Origin: Alteriqipengyuania_B sp035481675
Lineage (GTDB): Bacteria > Pseudomonadota > Alphaproteobacteria > Sphingomonadales > Sphingomonadaceae
Length of the DNA stretch: 64,000 bases
Assembly (NCBI RefSeq): GCF_035481675.1
Contig: NZ_JAYJJW010000001.1
Span: 496,001 to 560,000, forward strand
Reading direction: 5' to 3'
Numbering within the stretch: position 1 is the stretch's first letter; each line of letters begins with the position of its first letter. Positions 8,009 through 16,333 of the stretch are shown here, piece by piece. Made by a program: the position numbers and the translations under genes. Below the pieces are notes generated by a model. The model did not search any database and was not told the DNA's origin. It was given only the letters and a program-made list of their open reading frames with translations.

Positions 8009-11000
8009 TCAGAACTCGTACCGGACGCCGAGCTGGATGCGCCAGATCGAGGAGCTGGTGCTGATGAATTCCTGATCGAACGGATCGAAGTCGGAAACCA
8101 CGTAGCGACCGTCATCGTCGACACCGCCTTCGACCAGGCTCACGAAGTCGCTGCGGGTGCGGCGCACGTTCCAGCTGTCGTTGAGCAGGTTGAGGAAGTT
8201 GTCGAAGTCCGCGAACAGTTCGAACCGGTCGTCGATACCGATCAGGTTGCCCGGCCCCGGCAGCTGCTGGCTGAGACGCAGGTCCAGATCGAAGAACCAG
8301 TCGTCGCGGCAGGTGTTGCGCGGGATCGACTGGCCCCGGTATTCGGCGATGCAGTCGTTCTCGTCGATGTAGGCATCGAGCAAGTCGCGCGTTTCTTCCG
8401 CAGTCTGGAACCGCGAGTCTTCGTACACCACGTTCGGATCGTTGATGTCCGACGGGATGTAGAGCAGCGCGTTGTTGTTGCCCGACGAGCTGTCGTTGAA
8501 CACGCCGCCACCGGCGAAGGTGATCGAGTACGGGTTGCCCGACTGCGCCCGGAAGTTGATGCCGAAGCCCGTACGGTAGCCTTCGAATAGCTCTTCGCGA
8601 ACGGAGAAGGCAGCCGAGAACTTGTGACGGGTTTCGTAGTTCGAGGTCGACACGGCCGGAGCCTGGCGGTCGAACGCGGCGGTCACGTCGTAGGACGAGG
8701 TTGCGGTCGAGCTGCCGGTGTTCCGGAAGTTGTCGGCGTCGGTGAACGCATAGCCCAGGCTGACGCGTGTCGAACCGCCTTCGGTGAGGAAGCCGCCGTT
8801 GAAGCGCTTCGCCAGGATGAAGGACACGACGTGGCTTTCGTAATCCGGGCCGTTGGTCAGCTGGATTTCGTCGTCGCGCCGCGTGTTGAAGCACGCGCTG
8901 GTCACGTTGTCGTATACCGGCGGAGTGCCGCCCGTACCTTGCAGCGTGGCGGAGCAGCCTGCAGCCGTCGGATCGATCGCCGCATAGATGGGGCGACCGT
9001 CCACGGTGAAGCCGTTCAGCCCTTCGTCGATGTCGGGGGTCTGCGACAGGTCGACGAAGTTCAGCGTGTTGAGGAAGCGGCTGTAGATGTAATCCACATT
9101 CAGCGTCCAGTTGTCGAGGAACCCATCACCCGTGCCGAAGCGCGTGGCGAGGCCAAGGTTCGCACGCAGGGCCTGCGGGACCTTGAAGTTGGGATCCGTC
9201 GACTGCGTGTCGGACAGGCCACCAGCCGCTTCGTTGATAGCCGCCTGACGTGCACACTGCGGGAAGCCGGTGAACTGGCCACCCGTCACGACATCGAACT
9301 GGCCGTTGGCATCGAGTAGCCCGGCGCATTCGCCATCGAAGGTGTCGCCTTCGCCGCTGGCAAAACCATCGTTCGAAAACGCATTCGAGAAGTAGACCAC
9401 CGGATCGCCGCCCGAGAACAGGCCGACGCCTGCGGTGACGCGGGTATCGTAGAAGAAACCGCCATCATCGAGTTCGTAAGTGGCTGCGAAACGCGGCAGG
9501 ATCAGCGGATCGAGATCGTCGAACGCGACGGCGTTGGAGAAGCCGTAGCGACGGATAAACTCGGGGTTCTCACGCGGGGCATCTCCGCTGAAGAACTGGG
9601 CGCGAACGCCGGCCGTGATGTTGAGGCGATCGGTCGCCTGCCATTCGTCCTGCGCATAAACCGAGAAGATCGTGCGGTTGAAGCGGGCAGCCGCATCGTT
9701 GATGTCGCCCGTCGAACTGGCGCGGATGGTCCCGCCGCCAAGGCGACCGCTTGCGAGGTTGTTGGGGTTCGAGAACACGCTCGAGAACGAGCCCGGCGCA
9801 ACGAGGCCGGCTTCGAAGTCAGCAAAGCTGTTGAAGAACAGCGTACCGGTCGCGTTGATGGCGAACAGGTTGTAGACTTCGAGGTCGTTGATGTCGGCGC
9901 CCAGCTTGAGCTGATGTTCGCCGGCGCGCACGTTCACCTGGAACTTCGCCTGGTCGACCTTGCTGTCGAGCTGGTTGGCCGAGCGGAAGATGCCCGGGCC
10001 GGTCGACAGGAAGCCGTTGTCGGTGTTGCCGCCGACACCGTCGGGCGACAGGACGACGAGGCGCACGGTCGGATTGTCGCTCTGCGCTTCACCGAAGCCG
10101 ACCGGACCCTGGACGTCGCCCACTTCGGCGCGGCTGACGCGCAGCTCGGTTGAGATGTTGTCGGTCCAGTCCGAATACAGGCGGGCCGAGTAGTAGTCCG
10201 AGATCGTGCCTTCGTCTTCGAAGGAGTTGAGGCCGGTCAGTTCGTTGAAACCGGTGTCGCTTTCGACGTTGGTTTCCTCGAGGCGCTGGTAGCTCAATTC
10301 GAGGCGGTGATCGTCGGTGATCAGCGCGTCGAGACGGCCGAAGTAGCGCTCGCTCGCTTCCGGCAGGGCGCGCGGATATTCGCCGACATCCTGGCCGTAG
10401 ACATCGCGGGCGATGCGGGCAAATTCGTTGAACTGGTCGATGTTGACGAAGGTGGCCTCGTTCGGGAAGCCGGCGCCGCGCGGACCGAAGTCATTCGAAC
10501 CGCCAAGATCGGTTTCTTCGTAACCGGCGAAGAAGAACAGGCGATCGGGGATGATCGGGCCGGACAGCGTGGCGCCCCAGCGCTTCTCTTCGAACTCGGC
10601 GGGGATGAAGTCGACGTTGTCGATCGAATCGCCGCGCAGGTCTTCGTTGCGGAAGTTGAAGAAGGCGCTGCCGTGGAACTGGTTGGCGCCCGACTTGGTC
10701 ACCACGTTGACGAGACAGCCGGTGAAGTCGGTGTATTCGACGTCGAACGGTGCAAACTCGACCGAAGTTTCACGGATCGTGTCGAACGGCAGCGGCAGCG
10801 AGTTACGCGCTGCGAACGGCGTGCCGTTGAGGCCGAAGACGTCTGCCTGGACGATGCCGTCGACGGTGAAGGTGTTCGAACGGTCGTTCCCGCCGAGGCA
10901 GGAGATGCGGTCGACCTCGTTGTCACGGTCGATCGAGACGCGCGGGTCGATGGCGATGATGTCGCGCACGTCGCGAGTGATCGAGGGGAATGCTTCGAGC

Positions 11001-11443
11001 GATTCCGAACCGAATGCGGTGCCCGGACCCACGGCGAGCTGGGTGGCCTGCACCTGCGAACCGGTCACGACGATGATGTTGCCGTCATCGACCGAGCCCT
11101 GCAGCGAGAAGGTGTAGTCGGTGTTGCCCTGCAGCGTGATGAACTGCTCTTCGACCGACTGACCTTCGTAGCCGGCGGCGGTCGCGGTGACCGTGTAGGG
11201 GCCGCCCGGGGTCAGGTTGTCGAAGAAGAAGCGGCCTTCCGAGGACGTCGTTTCGCTGCGGGTCTGGCCGGTACGCGTGTCGGTGACGGTGACGGTCGCG
11301 CCGGCAAGCGGAACCCCGTCTGCGCTTTCGACGGTGCCTTCGACACCGGAGGTGATCTGCTGCGCGGCGGCGGCAGTGGGCAGCGCCGCGGCGGCAGCCG
11401 ACAGGCTGACTACGCTGGCTGCGAGGAGATACTTGAGCTTCAT
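8009..11443 (-). CDS. Oar-like TonB-dependent outer-membrane receptor with N-terminal carboxypeptidase-regulatory-like domain
   Basis: Large outer-membrane beta-barrel receptor of 1144 residues. It has a signal peptide (cleavage near AAAAQ), a carboxypeptidase-regulatory-like beta-sandwich (about 30-115, with 'GVPLAGATVTVTDTRTGQ'), a plug domain (about 125-240, with 'NTFTVDGIVQADVFGLNG' and 'VNVVTKSGANQFHG') and a long barrel ending in a C-terminal aromatic (VRYEF). This Oar/OmpA-related layout is abundant in Sphingomonadales and Xanthomonadales. The substrate is unknown; co-transcription with a PhoD phosphatase and a Pho-box-like sequence upstream suggest organophosphate-linked uptake, which is inference. 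Confidence 0.93.
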   Translation of the reverse strand: MKLKYLLAASVVSLSAAAAALPTAAAAQQITSGVEGTVESADGVPLAGATVTVTDTRTGQTRSETTSSEGRFFFDNLTPGGPYTVTATAAGYEGQSVEEQFITLQGNTDYTFSLQGSVDDGNIIVVTGSQVQATQLAVGPGTAFGSESLEAFPSITRDVRDIIAIDPRVSIDRDNEVDRISCLGGNDRSNTFTVDGIVQADVFGLNGTPFAARNSLPLPFDTIRETSVEFAPFDVEYTDFTGCLVNVVTKSGANQFHGSAFFNFRNEDLRGDSIDNVDFIPAEFEEKRWGATLSGPIIPDRLFFFAGYEETDLGGSNDFGPRGAGFPNEATFVNIDQFNEFARIARDVYGQDVGEYPRALPEASERYFGRLDALITDDHRLELSYQRLEETNVESDTGFNELTGLNSFEDEGTISDYYSARLYSDWTDNISTELRVSRAEVGDVQGPVGFGEAQSDNPTVRLVVLSPDGVGGNTDNGFLSTGPGIFRSANQLDSKVDQAKFQVNVRAGEHQLKLGADINDLEVYNLFAINATGTLFFNSFADFEAGLVAPGSFSSVFSNPNNLASGRLGGGTIRASSTGDINDAAARFNRTIFSVYAQDEWQATDRLNITAGVRAQFFSGDAPRENPEFIRRYGFSNAVAFDDLDPLILPRFAATYELDDGGFFYDTRVTAGVGLFSGGDPVVYFSNAFSNDGFASGEGDTFDGECAGLLDANGQFDVVTGGQFTGFPQCARQAAINEAAGGLSDTQSTDPNFKVPQALRANLGLATRFGTGDGFLDNWTLNVDYIYSRFLNTLNFVDLSQTPDIDEGLNGFTVDGRPIYAAIDPTAAGCSATLQGTGGTPPVYDNVTSACFNTRRDDEIQLTNGPDYESHVVSFILAKRFNGGFLTEGGSTRVSLGYAFTDADNFRNTGSSTATSSYDVTAAFDRQAPAVSTSNYETRHKFSAAFSVREELFEGYRTGFGINFRAQSGNPYSITFAGGGVFNDSSSGNNNALLYIPSDINDPNVVYEDSRFQTAEETRDLLDAYIDENDCIAEYRGQSIPRNTCRDDWFFDLDLRLSQQLPGPGNLIGIDDRFELFADFDNFLNLLNDSWNVRRTRSDFVSLVEGGVDDDGRYVVSDFDPFDQEFISTSSSIWRIQLGVRYEF

Positions 11444-11512
11444 GGCGATACGTTCCCTTGAAATGCTATCGTCGCGCGAATCGAAATCGCGTCGAGGGCG
11501 GCTAGGGAGCCT

Positions 11513-11534
11513 TTATGTGTCGCCTATGTGACAG
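11513..11534 (-). promoter_or_regulatory. Possible Pho box upstream of the TonB receptor-phoD unit
   Basis: On the minus strand, 70-91 nt before the receptor ATG, two 11-nt-phased half-sites read CTGTCAC-ATAG-GCGACAC-ATAA. The first matches the PhoB half-site CTGTCAT at six of seven positions, the second only weakly, but spacing and AT-rich linkers are as expected. The downstream phosphatase makes phosphate control plausible. This is a by-eye match only. Confidence 0.4.
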
Positions 11535-11649
11535 GCTAGGTTCAGGGAGCGCCTGACCCCCGTTTTTGACGGTTGTGACGGGTTTCTTTTTCGCACCGTT
11601 GCTGCATTGCAACACAAATTGCGGCCGCTGCGCCCGGCTGGCCGAAACG

Positions 11650-12567
11650 TCAGGCCAGGTTGATCTCGCGCAGGCGTTCCAGCAGGTAATCGTGGCTGCT
11701 GATCGGTTCCGGTGCTTCGTCGCCATCGGCCACGCAGCTTGCCAGCGGTTCGATCCGGAAATCGGGCCGGAAGTGCAGGAAGAACGGCATCGAATAGCGC
11801 GAGCGGTGGGCCGCCTCGCCGACGGGGTTCACCACGCGGTGCGTGGTCGAGCGCAGGCGGTAGTTGGTCAGGCGCTGCAGCATGTCGCCGATGTTGACGG
11901 CCAGCGCGCCCGGCGGCGGGGAGACGGGGATCCACTCCCCCTCCCGGCTCTTGAGTTCGAGGCCAGCCTCTTCCGCGCCGAGCAGCAGGGTGATCGTATT
12001 GATGTCCTCGTGCGCGGCAGCGCGGATTGCGCCCTCGCTGCCTTCGACGGGCGGATAATGGAGCAGGCGCATGACCGAATTGCCCTTGTCCACCGTCGGC
12101 GCGAACCAGTCCCTTTCCAGGCCGAGATGGATGGCGATGGCCGAGAGTATCTTTGCGCCGGCTTCCTCGAACTGGGCGTAAAGTTCGCGGAATGTGTCCT
12201 CGAAGCCATCCACCTCGCCCGGCCAGACGTTGGGCGGCATGAATTCGGCGAGCGGGTCGCCTTCGGGCAAGTCGCGGCCCACGTGCCAGAATTCCTTCAG
12301 ATCGTGGATCGACGCGTCCTTGGCCTTTTCCGTGCCGAACGGCGTGTAGCCGCGCGCCCCGCCGCCGCCTTCGATCTTGTAGGCGCGCTTGGTTTCGTCG
12401 GGCAGCGCGAAGAATTCGCGGCTCTTCGCTTCGGCGCGGGCAATCAGGTCCTGGTCGATCCCGTGGTCGCGGACGATGGCAAAGCCGTACTCGGAAAAGC
12501 TGCGGCCGAGCTCGTCGGCGAAGTCTTCGAGCGGGTTGGCGAGCGAAACGGAGGCAATCTGGGTCAT
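11650..12567 (-). CDS. 2-oxoglutarate/Fe(II)-dependent oxygenase, isopenicillin-N-synthase-like family
   Basis: Non-haem iron dioxygenase of 305 residues; the substrate is not predictable from sequence. The N-terminal DIOX_N region (about 5-125) is followed by the jelly-roll catalytic domain with facial-triad residues H186-x-D188 and H243 (in STTHRV) and the 2-oxoglutarate-binding R257-x-S259. The motif 'NIGDMLQRLTNYRLRSTTHRV' is typical of the family. The start is 13 nt beyond the stop of the nupC nucleoside transporter gene, so the two may be co-transcribed, but this does not fix the substrate. The gene is followed by the 200-nt upstream region of the TonB receptor. Confidence 0.9.
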   Translation of the reverse strand: MTQIASVSLANPLEDFADELGRSFSEYGFAIVRDHGIDQDLIARAEAKSREFFALPDETKRAYKIEGGGGARGYTPFGTEKAKDASIHDLKEFWHVGRDLPEGDPLAEFMPPNVWPGEVDGFEDTFRELYAQFEEAGAKILSAIAIHLGLERDWFAPTVDKGNSVMRLLHYPPVEGSEGAIRAAAHEDINTITLLLGAEEAGLELKSREGEWIPVSPPPGALAVNIGDMLQRLTNYRLRSTTHRVVNPVGEAAHRSRYSMPFFLHFRPDFRIEPLASCVADGDEAPEPISSHDYLLERLREINLA

Positions 12568-12580
12568 GCCCGGCCCGATA

Positions 12581-13897
12581 TTACGCCAGCATCAGACCTG
12601 CAAGCGCCGCGCTCATCAAATTGGCGAGCGAGCCGGCCGCCAGCGCGCGCAGGCCAAGCCGCGCGATGACCGGGCGCTGATTGGGCGCAAGCCCGCCCGT
12701 CACCGCCATCTGGATCGCAATCGAGCTGAAATTGGCAAAGCCGCACAGCGCGAAAATGGCGATTGCACGGCTGCGTTCGCTCAGCGCGCCTTCGGCCAGA
12801 TCCTTGAGCTCGATGAAGGCAACGAATTCGTTGAGGACGATCTTGGTGCCGAACAGCCCTCCCGCGACCTGGGCCTCGCCCCACGGAATGCCGAGCAGCC
12901 ACATGACGGGCGCGAAGATGGTCCCCAGGATGGCCTGGAAGGAAAGGTCGGGATAGCCGAACCAGCCGCCGATCCCGCCGAGTAACCCGTTGGCCAGCGC
13001 GACGAGGGCGACAAAGGCCAGCACCATCGCGCCGACTGCCACCGCCAGCTTGAGGCCGGTCTGCGCGCCTTGTGCGGCAGCCTCGATGATGTTGGATGCG
13101 CGCTCGTCGTCGGCCGTGGCTTCCGCCAGTTCGTGATCGTGCGAGGCGTGGCGCTCGGTAATGGCCGCCGGCCCTTCCCCGCTGACCCGCTTGTTCGGCA
13201 GGGCAAGCTCGCCTTCTGCGGCGGCGCTGGGCTCGCCGTCGTCCGGCATGATGATCTTCGCCATCAGGATGCCGCCGGGGGCGGACATGAAGGCGGCGGC
13301 GAGGAGGTACGGCAGGAATTCCGAACCGAGCAGGCCGGCGTAAGCGGCAAGGATCGTTCCGGCGACCCCGGCCATGCCGACGCTCATCAGGGTGAACAGG
13401 CGGCTGGGCGTAAGGGCGGCGAGATAGGGACGGACCACCAGCGGGCTTTCGGACTGGCCGACGAAGATGTTGGCCGCGCTGGCGAGCGCCTCCACCCGGC
13501 TGATGCCGGTGATCCAGCCGATCGCCCCGCCCACCCAGCGCACGATGCGTTGCATGATGCCGAGGTGGTAGAGGATCGAGATGATCGAGGCGAAGAAGAT
13601 GATGACGGGCAATGCCGCGAGCGCGAAGGTGTTCACGAAGGGGTTGGTGTCGGGCGGCCCAAACAGGAAAGCCGTGCCCGCATCGGCATAGCCGAGCAGC
13701 GCGGAGACCCCCCGCGCCATCCCGTCAATCGCCGCGCGCCCCCACTCGGTGCGCAAGACCAGAAAGGCGAGCAATGCCTGAAGCGCGAAGGCCGCGCCCA
13801 CGATCCGAAGGCGGATCCGCCGCTTGCCGACCGACAGCAGGAACGCGATCGCCAGGATCGCCACGATACCGAGAATATTGATCAGCCAGACGGGCAC
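12581..13897 (-). CDS. Concentrative nucleoside transporter, NupC/CNT family
   Basis: Inner-membrane H+ or Na+ symporter for nucleosides. The 438-residue protein is mostly hydrophobic with about ten membrane segments and shows CNT signatures: GQSESPLVVRPYL (the GQTE-like hairpin), NEFVAFIEL and CGFANFSSIAIQ. A hydrophilic loop of about 60 residues (roughly 195-255, rich in E, A and H) sits mid-protein between membrane helices, longer than in compact CNT proteins. It lies first in a two-gene unit with the 2OG oxygenase; the upstream side faces tRNA-Ser on the opposite strand. Confidence 0.94.
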   Translation of the reverse strand: MPVWLINILGIVAILAIAFLLSVGKRRIRLRIVGAAFALQALLAFLVLRTEWGRAAIDGMARGVSALLGYADAGTAFLFGPPDTNPFVNTFALAALPVIIFFASIISILYHLGIMQRIVRWVGGAIGWITGISRVEALASAANIFVGQSESPLVVRPYLAALTPSRLFTLMSVGMAGVAGTILAAYAGLLGSEFLPYLLAAAFMSAPGGILMAKIIMPDDGEPSAAAEGELALPNKRVSGEGPAAITERHASHDHELAEATADDERASNIIEAAAQGAQTGLKLAVAVGAMVLAFVALVALANGLLGGIGGWFGYPDLSFQAILGTIFAPVMWLLGIPWGEAQVAGGLFGTKIVLNEFVAFIELKDLAEGALSERSRAIAIFALCGFANFSSIAIQMAVTGGLAPNQRPVIARLGLRALAAGSLANLMSAALAGLMLA

Positions 13898-14004
13898 GCA
13901 CGCCTCCCTATCGGCCTTGCGGCCCTTGACCCAGTGCGACGCCCTCTTTCCCGCCCTTCAGGCCTGTGTCAAACGCCGCTGTGCAGCAAGCGGGTGACAA
14001 GCGC

Positions 14005-14025
14005 GCCCCGCCTCGCTAGCGGGGC
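14005..14025. repeat. GC-rich inverted repeat before tRNA-Ser
   Basis: A 7-bp perfect stem GCCCCGC/GCGGGGC with a 7-nt loop ends 9 nt before the tRNA. On the plus strand it is followed by only three T residues. It may be a weak terminator or part of the tRNA/nupC divergent promoter region; the role is unknown. Confidence 0.35.
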
Positions 14026-14034
14026 TTTGCTCGC

Positions 14035-14124
14035 GGACAGGTGGCAGAGCGGTTGAATGCACCGGTCTTGAAAACCGGCAAGGGTGCAAGCCCTTCGTGG
14101 GTTCGAATCCCACCCTGTCCGCCA
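14035..14124 (+). tRNA. tRNA-Ser(UGA)
   Basis: The acceptor arm GGACAGG pairs with CCTGTCC at the 3' end, followed by discriminator G and an encoded CCA. The anticodon stem-loop is CCGGT-CTTGAAA-ACCGG, giving anticodon UGA for serine codons UCA/UCG/UCU. A long variable arm (class II) around AGGGTGCAAGCCCT and the T-arm GGGTTCGAATCCC are visible. Length is about 90 nt. Confidence 0.98.
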
Positions 14125-14160
14125 GACCATTGAACGATGCCTTGGGAGGGGCTTCGAAAC

Positions 14161-15375
14161 GTGATTTCAGACGACCGGATCATCTTCGGGCTGCTTGCAG
14201 CCGTGCTCGCCTTCGTATTCGCGACGCGTGGCCGCGCGGGCTGGGCGAAGTTCTATACTTTCGTGCCGATCATCCTCGTCTGCTATCTCGTGCCGTCGCT
14301 GATGGTGACCTTCGGGCTGATCGACGTGAGCGAAAGCCAGCTGTGGCCCGCCGCCAAGGACTATTTCCTGCCCGCCGCGCTGTTCCTGATGACGCTCAGC
14401 ATCGACATGAAGGGCATCATCGGCCTGGGGGCGAAGGCGCTCATCATGTTCGGCACGGCGACGCTCGGCATCATCATCGGCGGGCCCATCGCGCTGTGGA
14501 CGGTCGCGCAGTTCGACCCCTCGATCATCGGCACCGGCGATACGGCGGCCTGGCGCGGGCTTGCCACGCTGGCGGGCAGCTGGATCGGCGGCGGCGCGAA
14601 CCAGACTGCCATGCTGGAGGTCTATGGCTACGACGAGAGCCGCTATGCAGCGCTGATTGCAGTCGACATCATCGTCGCGAACATCTGGATGGTTTTCCTG
14701 CTCTACGGCGCCGGCGCCAGCGAGCGGGTGGACCGCTGGCTCGGCGCCGACAGCAGCGCCATCGACCGGTTGCGCGACAAGATGGCCAACTACACCGCCT
14801 CGGTCGAGCGGGTTGCCAGCGCCAACGATCTGGTCCTGCTTCTGGGCGCGACCTTTGCCGTGGTCGGGCTGTCGCACCTCGTGGGTACGGGGCTGGAAGC
14901 GTTTTTCGCCGATCTGCTGGGCCCCGAAAGCGTGCTCGCCAGCAGCTTCTTCTGGGTCGTGGTCGTCGCCACTACGCTGGGCCTGGGGGCCAGTTTCACG
15001 CGGGCGCGCGACCTCGAAGGCGTCGGCGCATCGAAGTTCGGCACGGTATTCATCTTCATGCTGGTCGCGATCATCGGCACCAAGATGAACATTCTGCAGC
15101 TGGGCGATGCGCCCGGTTTCATGGCGGTCGGGCTGATCTGGATGCTGGTGCACGTCATCCTGCTGCTCGCGGTCGCCAAGATAATCCGGGCGCCGTTTTT
15201 CTTCGTCGCGGTGGGCAGCAAGGCAAATGTCGGCGGCGCGGCCTCCGCACCGGTCGTCGCCGCAGCATTCCATCCGGCGCTGGCACCGGTTGGCGTGCTG
15301 CTGGCCGTCCTCGGCTATGCGGTCGGGACCTATGGCGCGATCATCTGCGCGGAGATGATGCGCGCGATCGGTTAG
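14161..15375 (+). CDS. DUF819-family integral membrane protein
   Basis: Polytopic inner-membrane protein of 404 residues with about eleven hydrophobic segments, matching the DUF819 family (YjcL-like), which resembles gluconate/keto-acid-type permeases but has no settled substrate. Recognisable segments include 'AGSWIGGGANQTAM', 'DIIVANIWM', 'GTKMNILQLGD' and the glycine-rich C-terminal stretch 'VGSKANVGGAASAPVVAA'. The GTG start was chosen because a GGGAGGGG Shine-Dalgarno lies 9 nt upstream; an ATG at 14137 has no such site. It follows tRNA-Ser by 36 nt, and its stop overlaps the convergent small gene by 4 nt. Confidence 0.88.
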   Translation: MISDDRIIFGLLAAVLAFVFATRGRAGWAKFYTFVPIILVCYLVPSLMVTFGLIDVSESQLWPAAKDYFLPAALFLMTLSIDMKGIIGLGAKALIMFGTATLGIIIGGPIALWTVAQFDPSIIGTGDTAAWRGLATLAGSWIGGGANQTAMLEVYGYDESRYAALIAVDIIVANIWMVFLLYGAGASERVDRWLGADSSAIDRLRDKMANYTASVERVASANDLVLLLGATFAVVGLSHLVGTGLEAFFADLLGPESVLASSFFWVVVVATTLGLGASFTRARDLEGVGASKFGTVFIFMLVAIIGTKMNILQLGDAPGFMAVGLIWMLVHVILLLAVAKIIRAPFFFVAVGSKANVGGAASAPVVAAAFHPALAPVGVLLAVLGYAVGTYGAIICAEMMRAIG

Positions 15376-15533
15376 TCGTCAGACTTTTTCTCGCGATCTT
15401 CCGGCAAAGTCGTGAGTTCGCGGTACTGCTCCGTCTTTTCCTTCGGATAGCGGCTCGGCGTGGTCGAGCCCTGGTTCATCAGCGCGCGATGGTCCTTGAT
15501 CGTCTTGCTGTCTTCGTTCGTTTTGTCGGTCAT
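15372..15533 (-). CDS. Small charged hypothetical protein (53 aa)
   Basis: Encodes a 53-residue, very hydrophilic protein without cysteines, signal peptide or membrane segment, starting MTDKTNEDSKTIKDHR and ending in REKKSDD. No family was recognised. Support for a real gene is the strong AAGGAG ribosome site 8 nt before the ATG, good codon pattern, and placement between terminators. It may be intrinsically disordered. The last 4 bases overlap the convergent DUF819 gene. Confidence 0.7.
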   Translation of the reverse strand: MTDKTNEDSKTIKDHRALMNQGSTTPSRYPKEKTEQYRELTTLPEDREKKSDD

Positions 15534-15559
15534 GGGATACTCCTTGCCCCACCAACGGA

Positions 15560-15588
15560 CAGGGCGCGGAAGGGTTTCGCGTGCCCTG
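15560..15588 (-). terminator. Possible hairpin terminator after the sulfotransferase-like gene
   Basis: An imperfect stem (CAGGGCGCG at 15560-15568 against CGCGTGCCCTG at 15578-15588, one bulged base) lies 17 nt after the stop of the sulfotransferase-like gene on the minus strand. There is no T tract, so function as an intrinsic terminator is uncertain. Confidence 0.3.
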
Positions 15589-15604
15589 CCGCCAGCGCGC
15601 ACAA

Positions 15605-16333
15605 TCAAGCCGAAATAGCGTGACGCGCGAGCGCTTCGTAATCCGCCCGGCAGGCCTCCGCCGCCCGCGCATATTCGCCGTCCAGATCGGGCATATCGCG
15701 CGGTGGCGGCCCGAAACTTGTCGAGGCGTTCACCGCATCGTACCAGTGCGCGCCCCAAACACCGTCTTCTGCATGAGGCCCCCTGGCCCAGCCCAGCATT
15801 GCCGGGTCCCAGGCAATGCCCACCGCCTCACACAGCTTCGCCAGCACGGCGGCAGGCGCGGCGAGGATGGCGTCGCTATCGACCACCGGCGGCGCGCTTC
15901 CCAGCCGGTCCGCCTCCCGCTCGAAATAGTCGCGCACCTGCGCAAAGCCGAGCTCCTCGACGCTGCGCAATTCGTTCTTCTTGCGATAGCTCGCCACGAC
16001 CCGCTCCGGCGCGCGGATCAGGAAGGCGTGGCGGTGGCCCGGCATGTCGTCGATGGAAACCGGGCCGACCATGTGATGCGGCATGTGCTTCTGGTACCAG
16101 ACGGGTGCGCCGCCCGGCGCCTCCCCGGACTGCGCGCGAAGCACCGATTGCCAGTCGCAATCCATGTCGGCGATGGTTTCCGCAGCCATCGGGTGCTGCG
16201 CGCCGCTTTGCTTGAGGTACGCGCCATAGAACGGCTCGTCCGATACCGCGCAGTCGCTCCGCGCGCCGAAGCTGCGCATCATCGCGGTCGAGATATTGCG
16301 CGGGCCCGACCACATGGCGATGCGGACCGTCAC
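15605..16333 (-). CDS. Sulfotransferase-like family protein
   Basis: A 242-residue protein with a P-loop-like PAPS-binding motif near the N-terminus (MWSGPRNISTAMMRSF, about residues 7-22) and a central 'HAFLIRAPERVVASY' segment resembling the 3'-phosphate-binding region of sulfotransferases. The actual acceptor is unknown and catalytic sulfotransfer has not been shown for this branch as far as I know. The GTG start overlaps the aminotransferase stop by 4 nt (GTGA), so the two are translationally coupled. It is the last gene of a minus-strand run from pdhC. Confidence 0.8.
   Translation of the reverse strand: MTVRIAMWSGPRNISTAMMRSFGARSDCAVSDEPFYGAYLKQSGAQHPMAAETIADMDCDWQSVLRAQSGEAPGGAPVWYQKHMPHHMVGPVSIDDMPGHRHAFLIRAPERVVASYRKKNELRSVEELGFAQVRDYFEREADRLGSAPPVVDSDAILAAPAAVLAKLCEAVGIAWDPAMLGWARGPHAEDGVWGAHWYDAVNASTSFGPPPRDMPDLDGEYARAAEACRADYEALARHAISA

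Noticed and set aside
14005..14124. tRNA-Ser as an integration site for a genomic island
   Set aside because: No integrase gene, no direct repeat of the tRNA 3' end downstream and ordinary composition on both sides.
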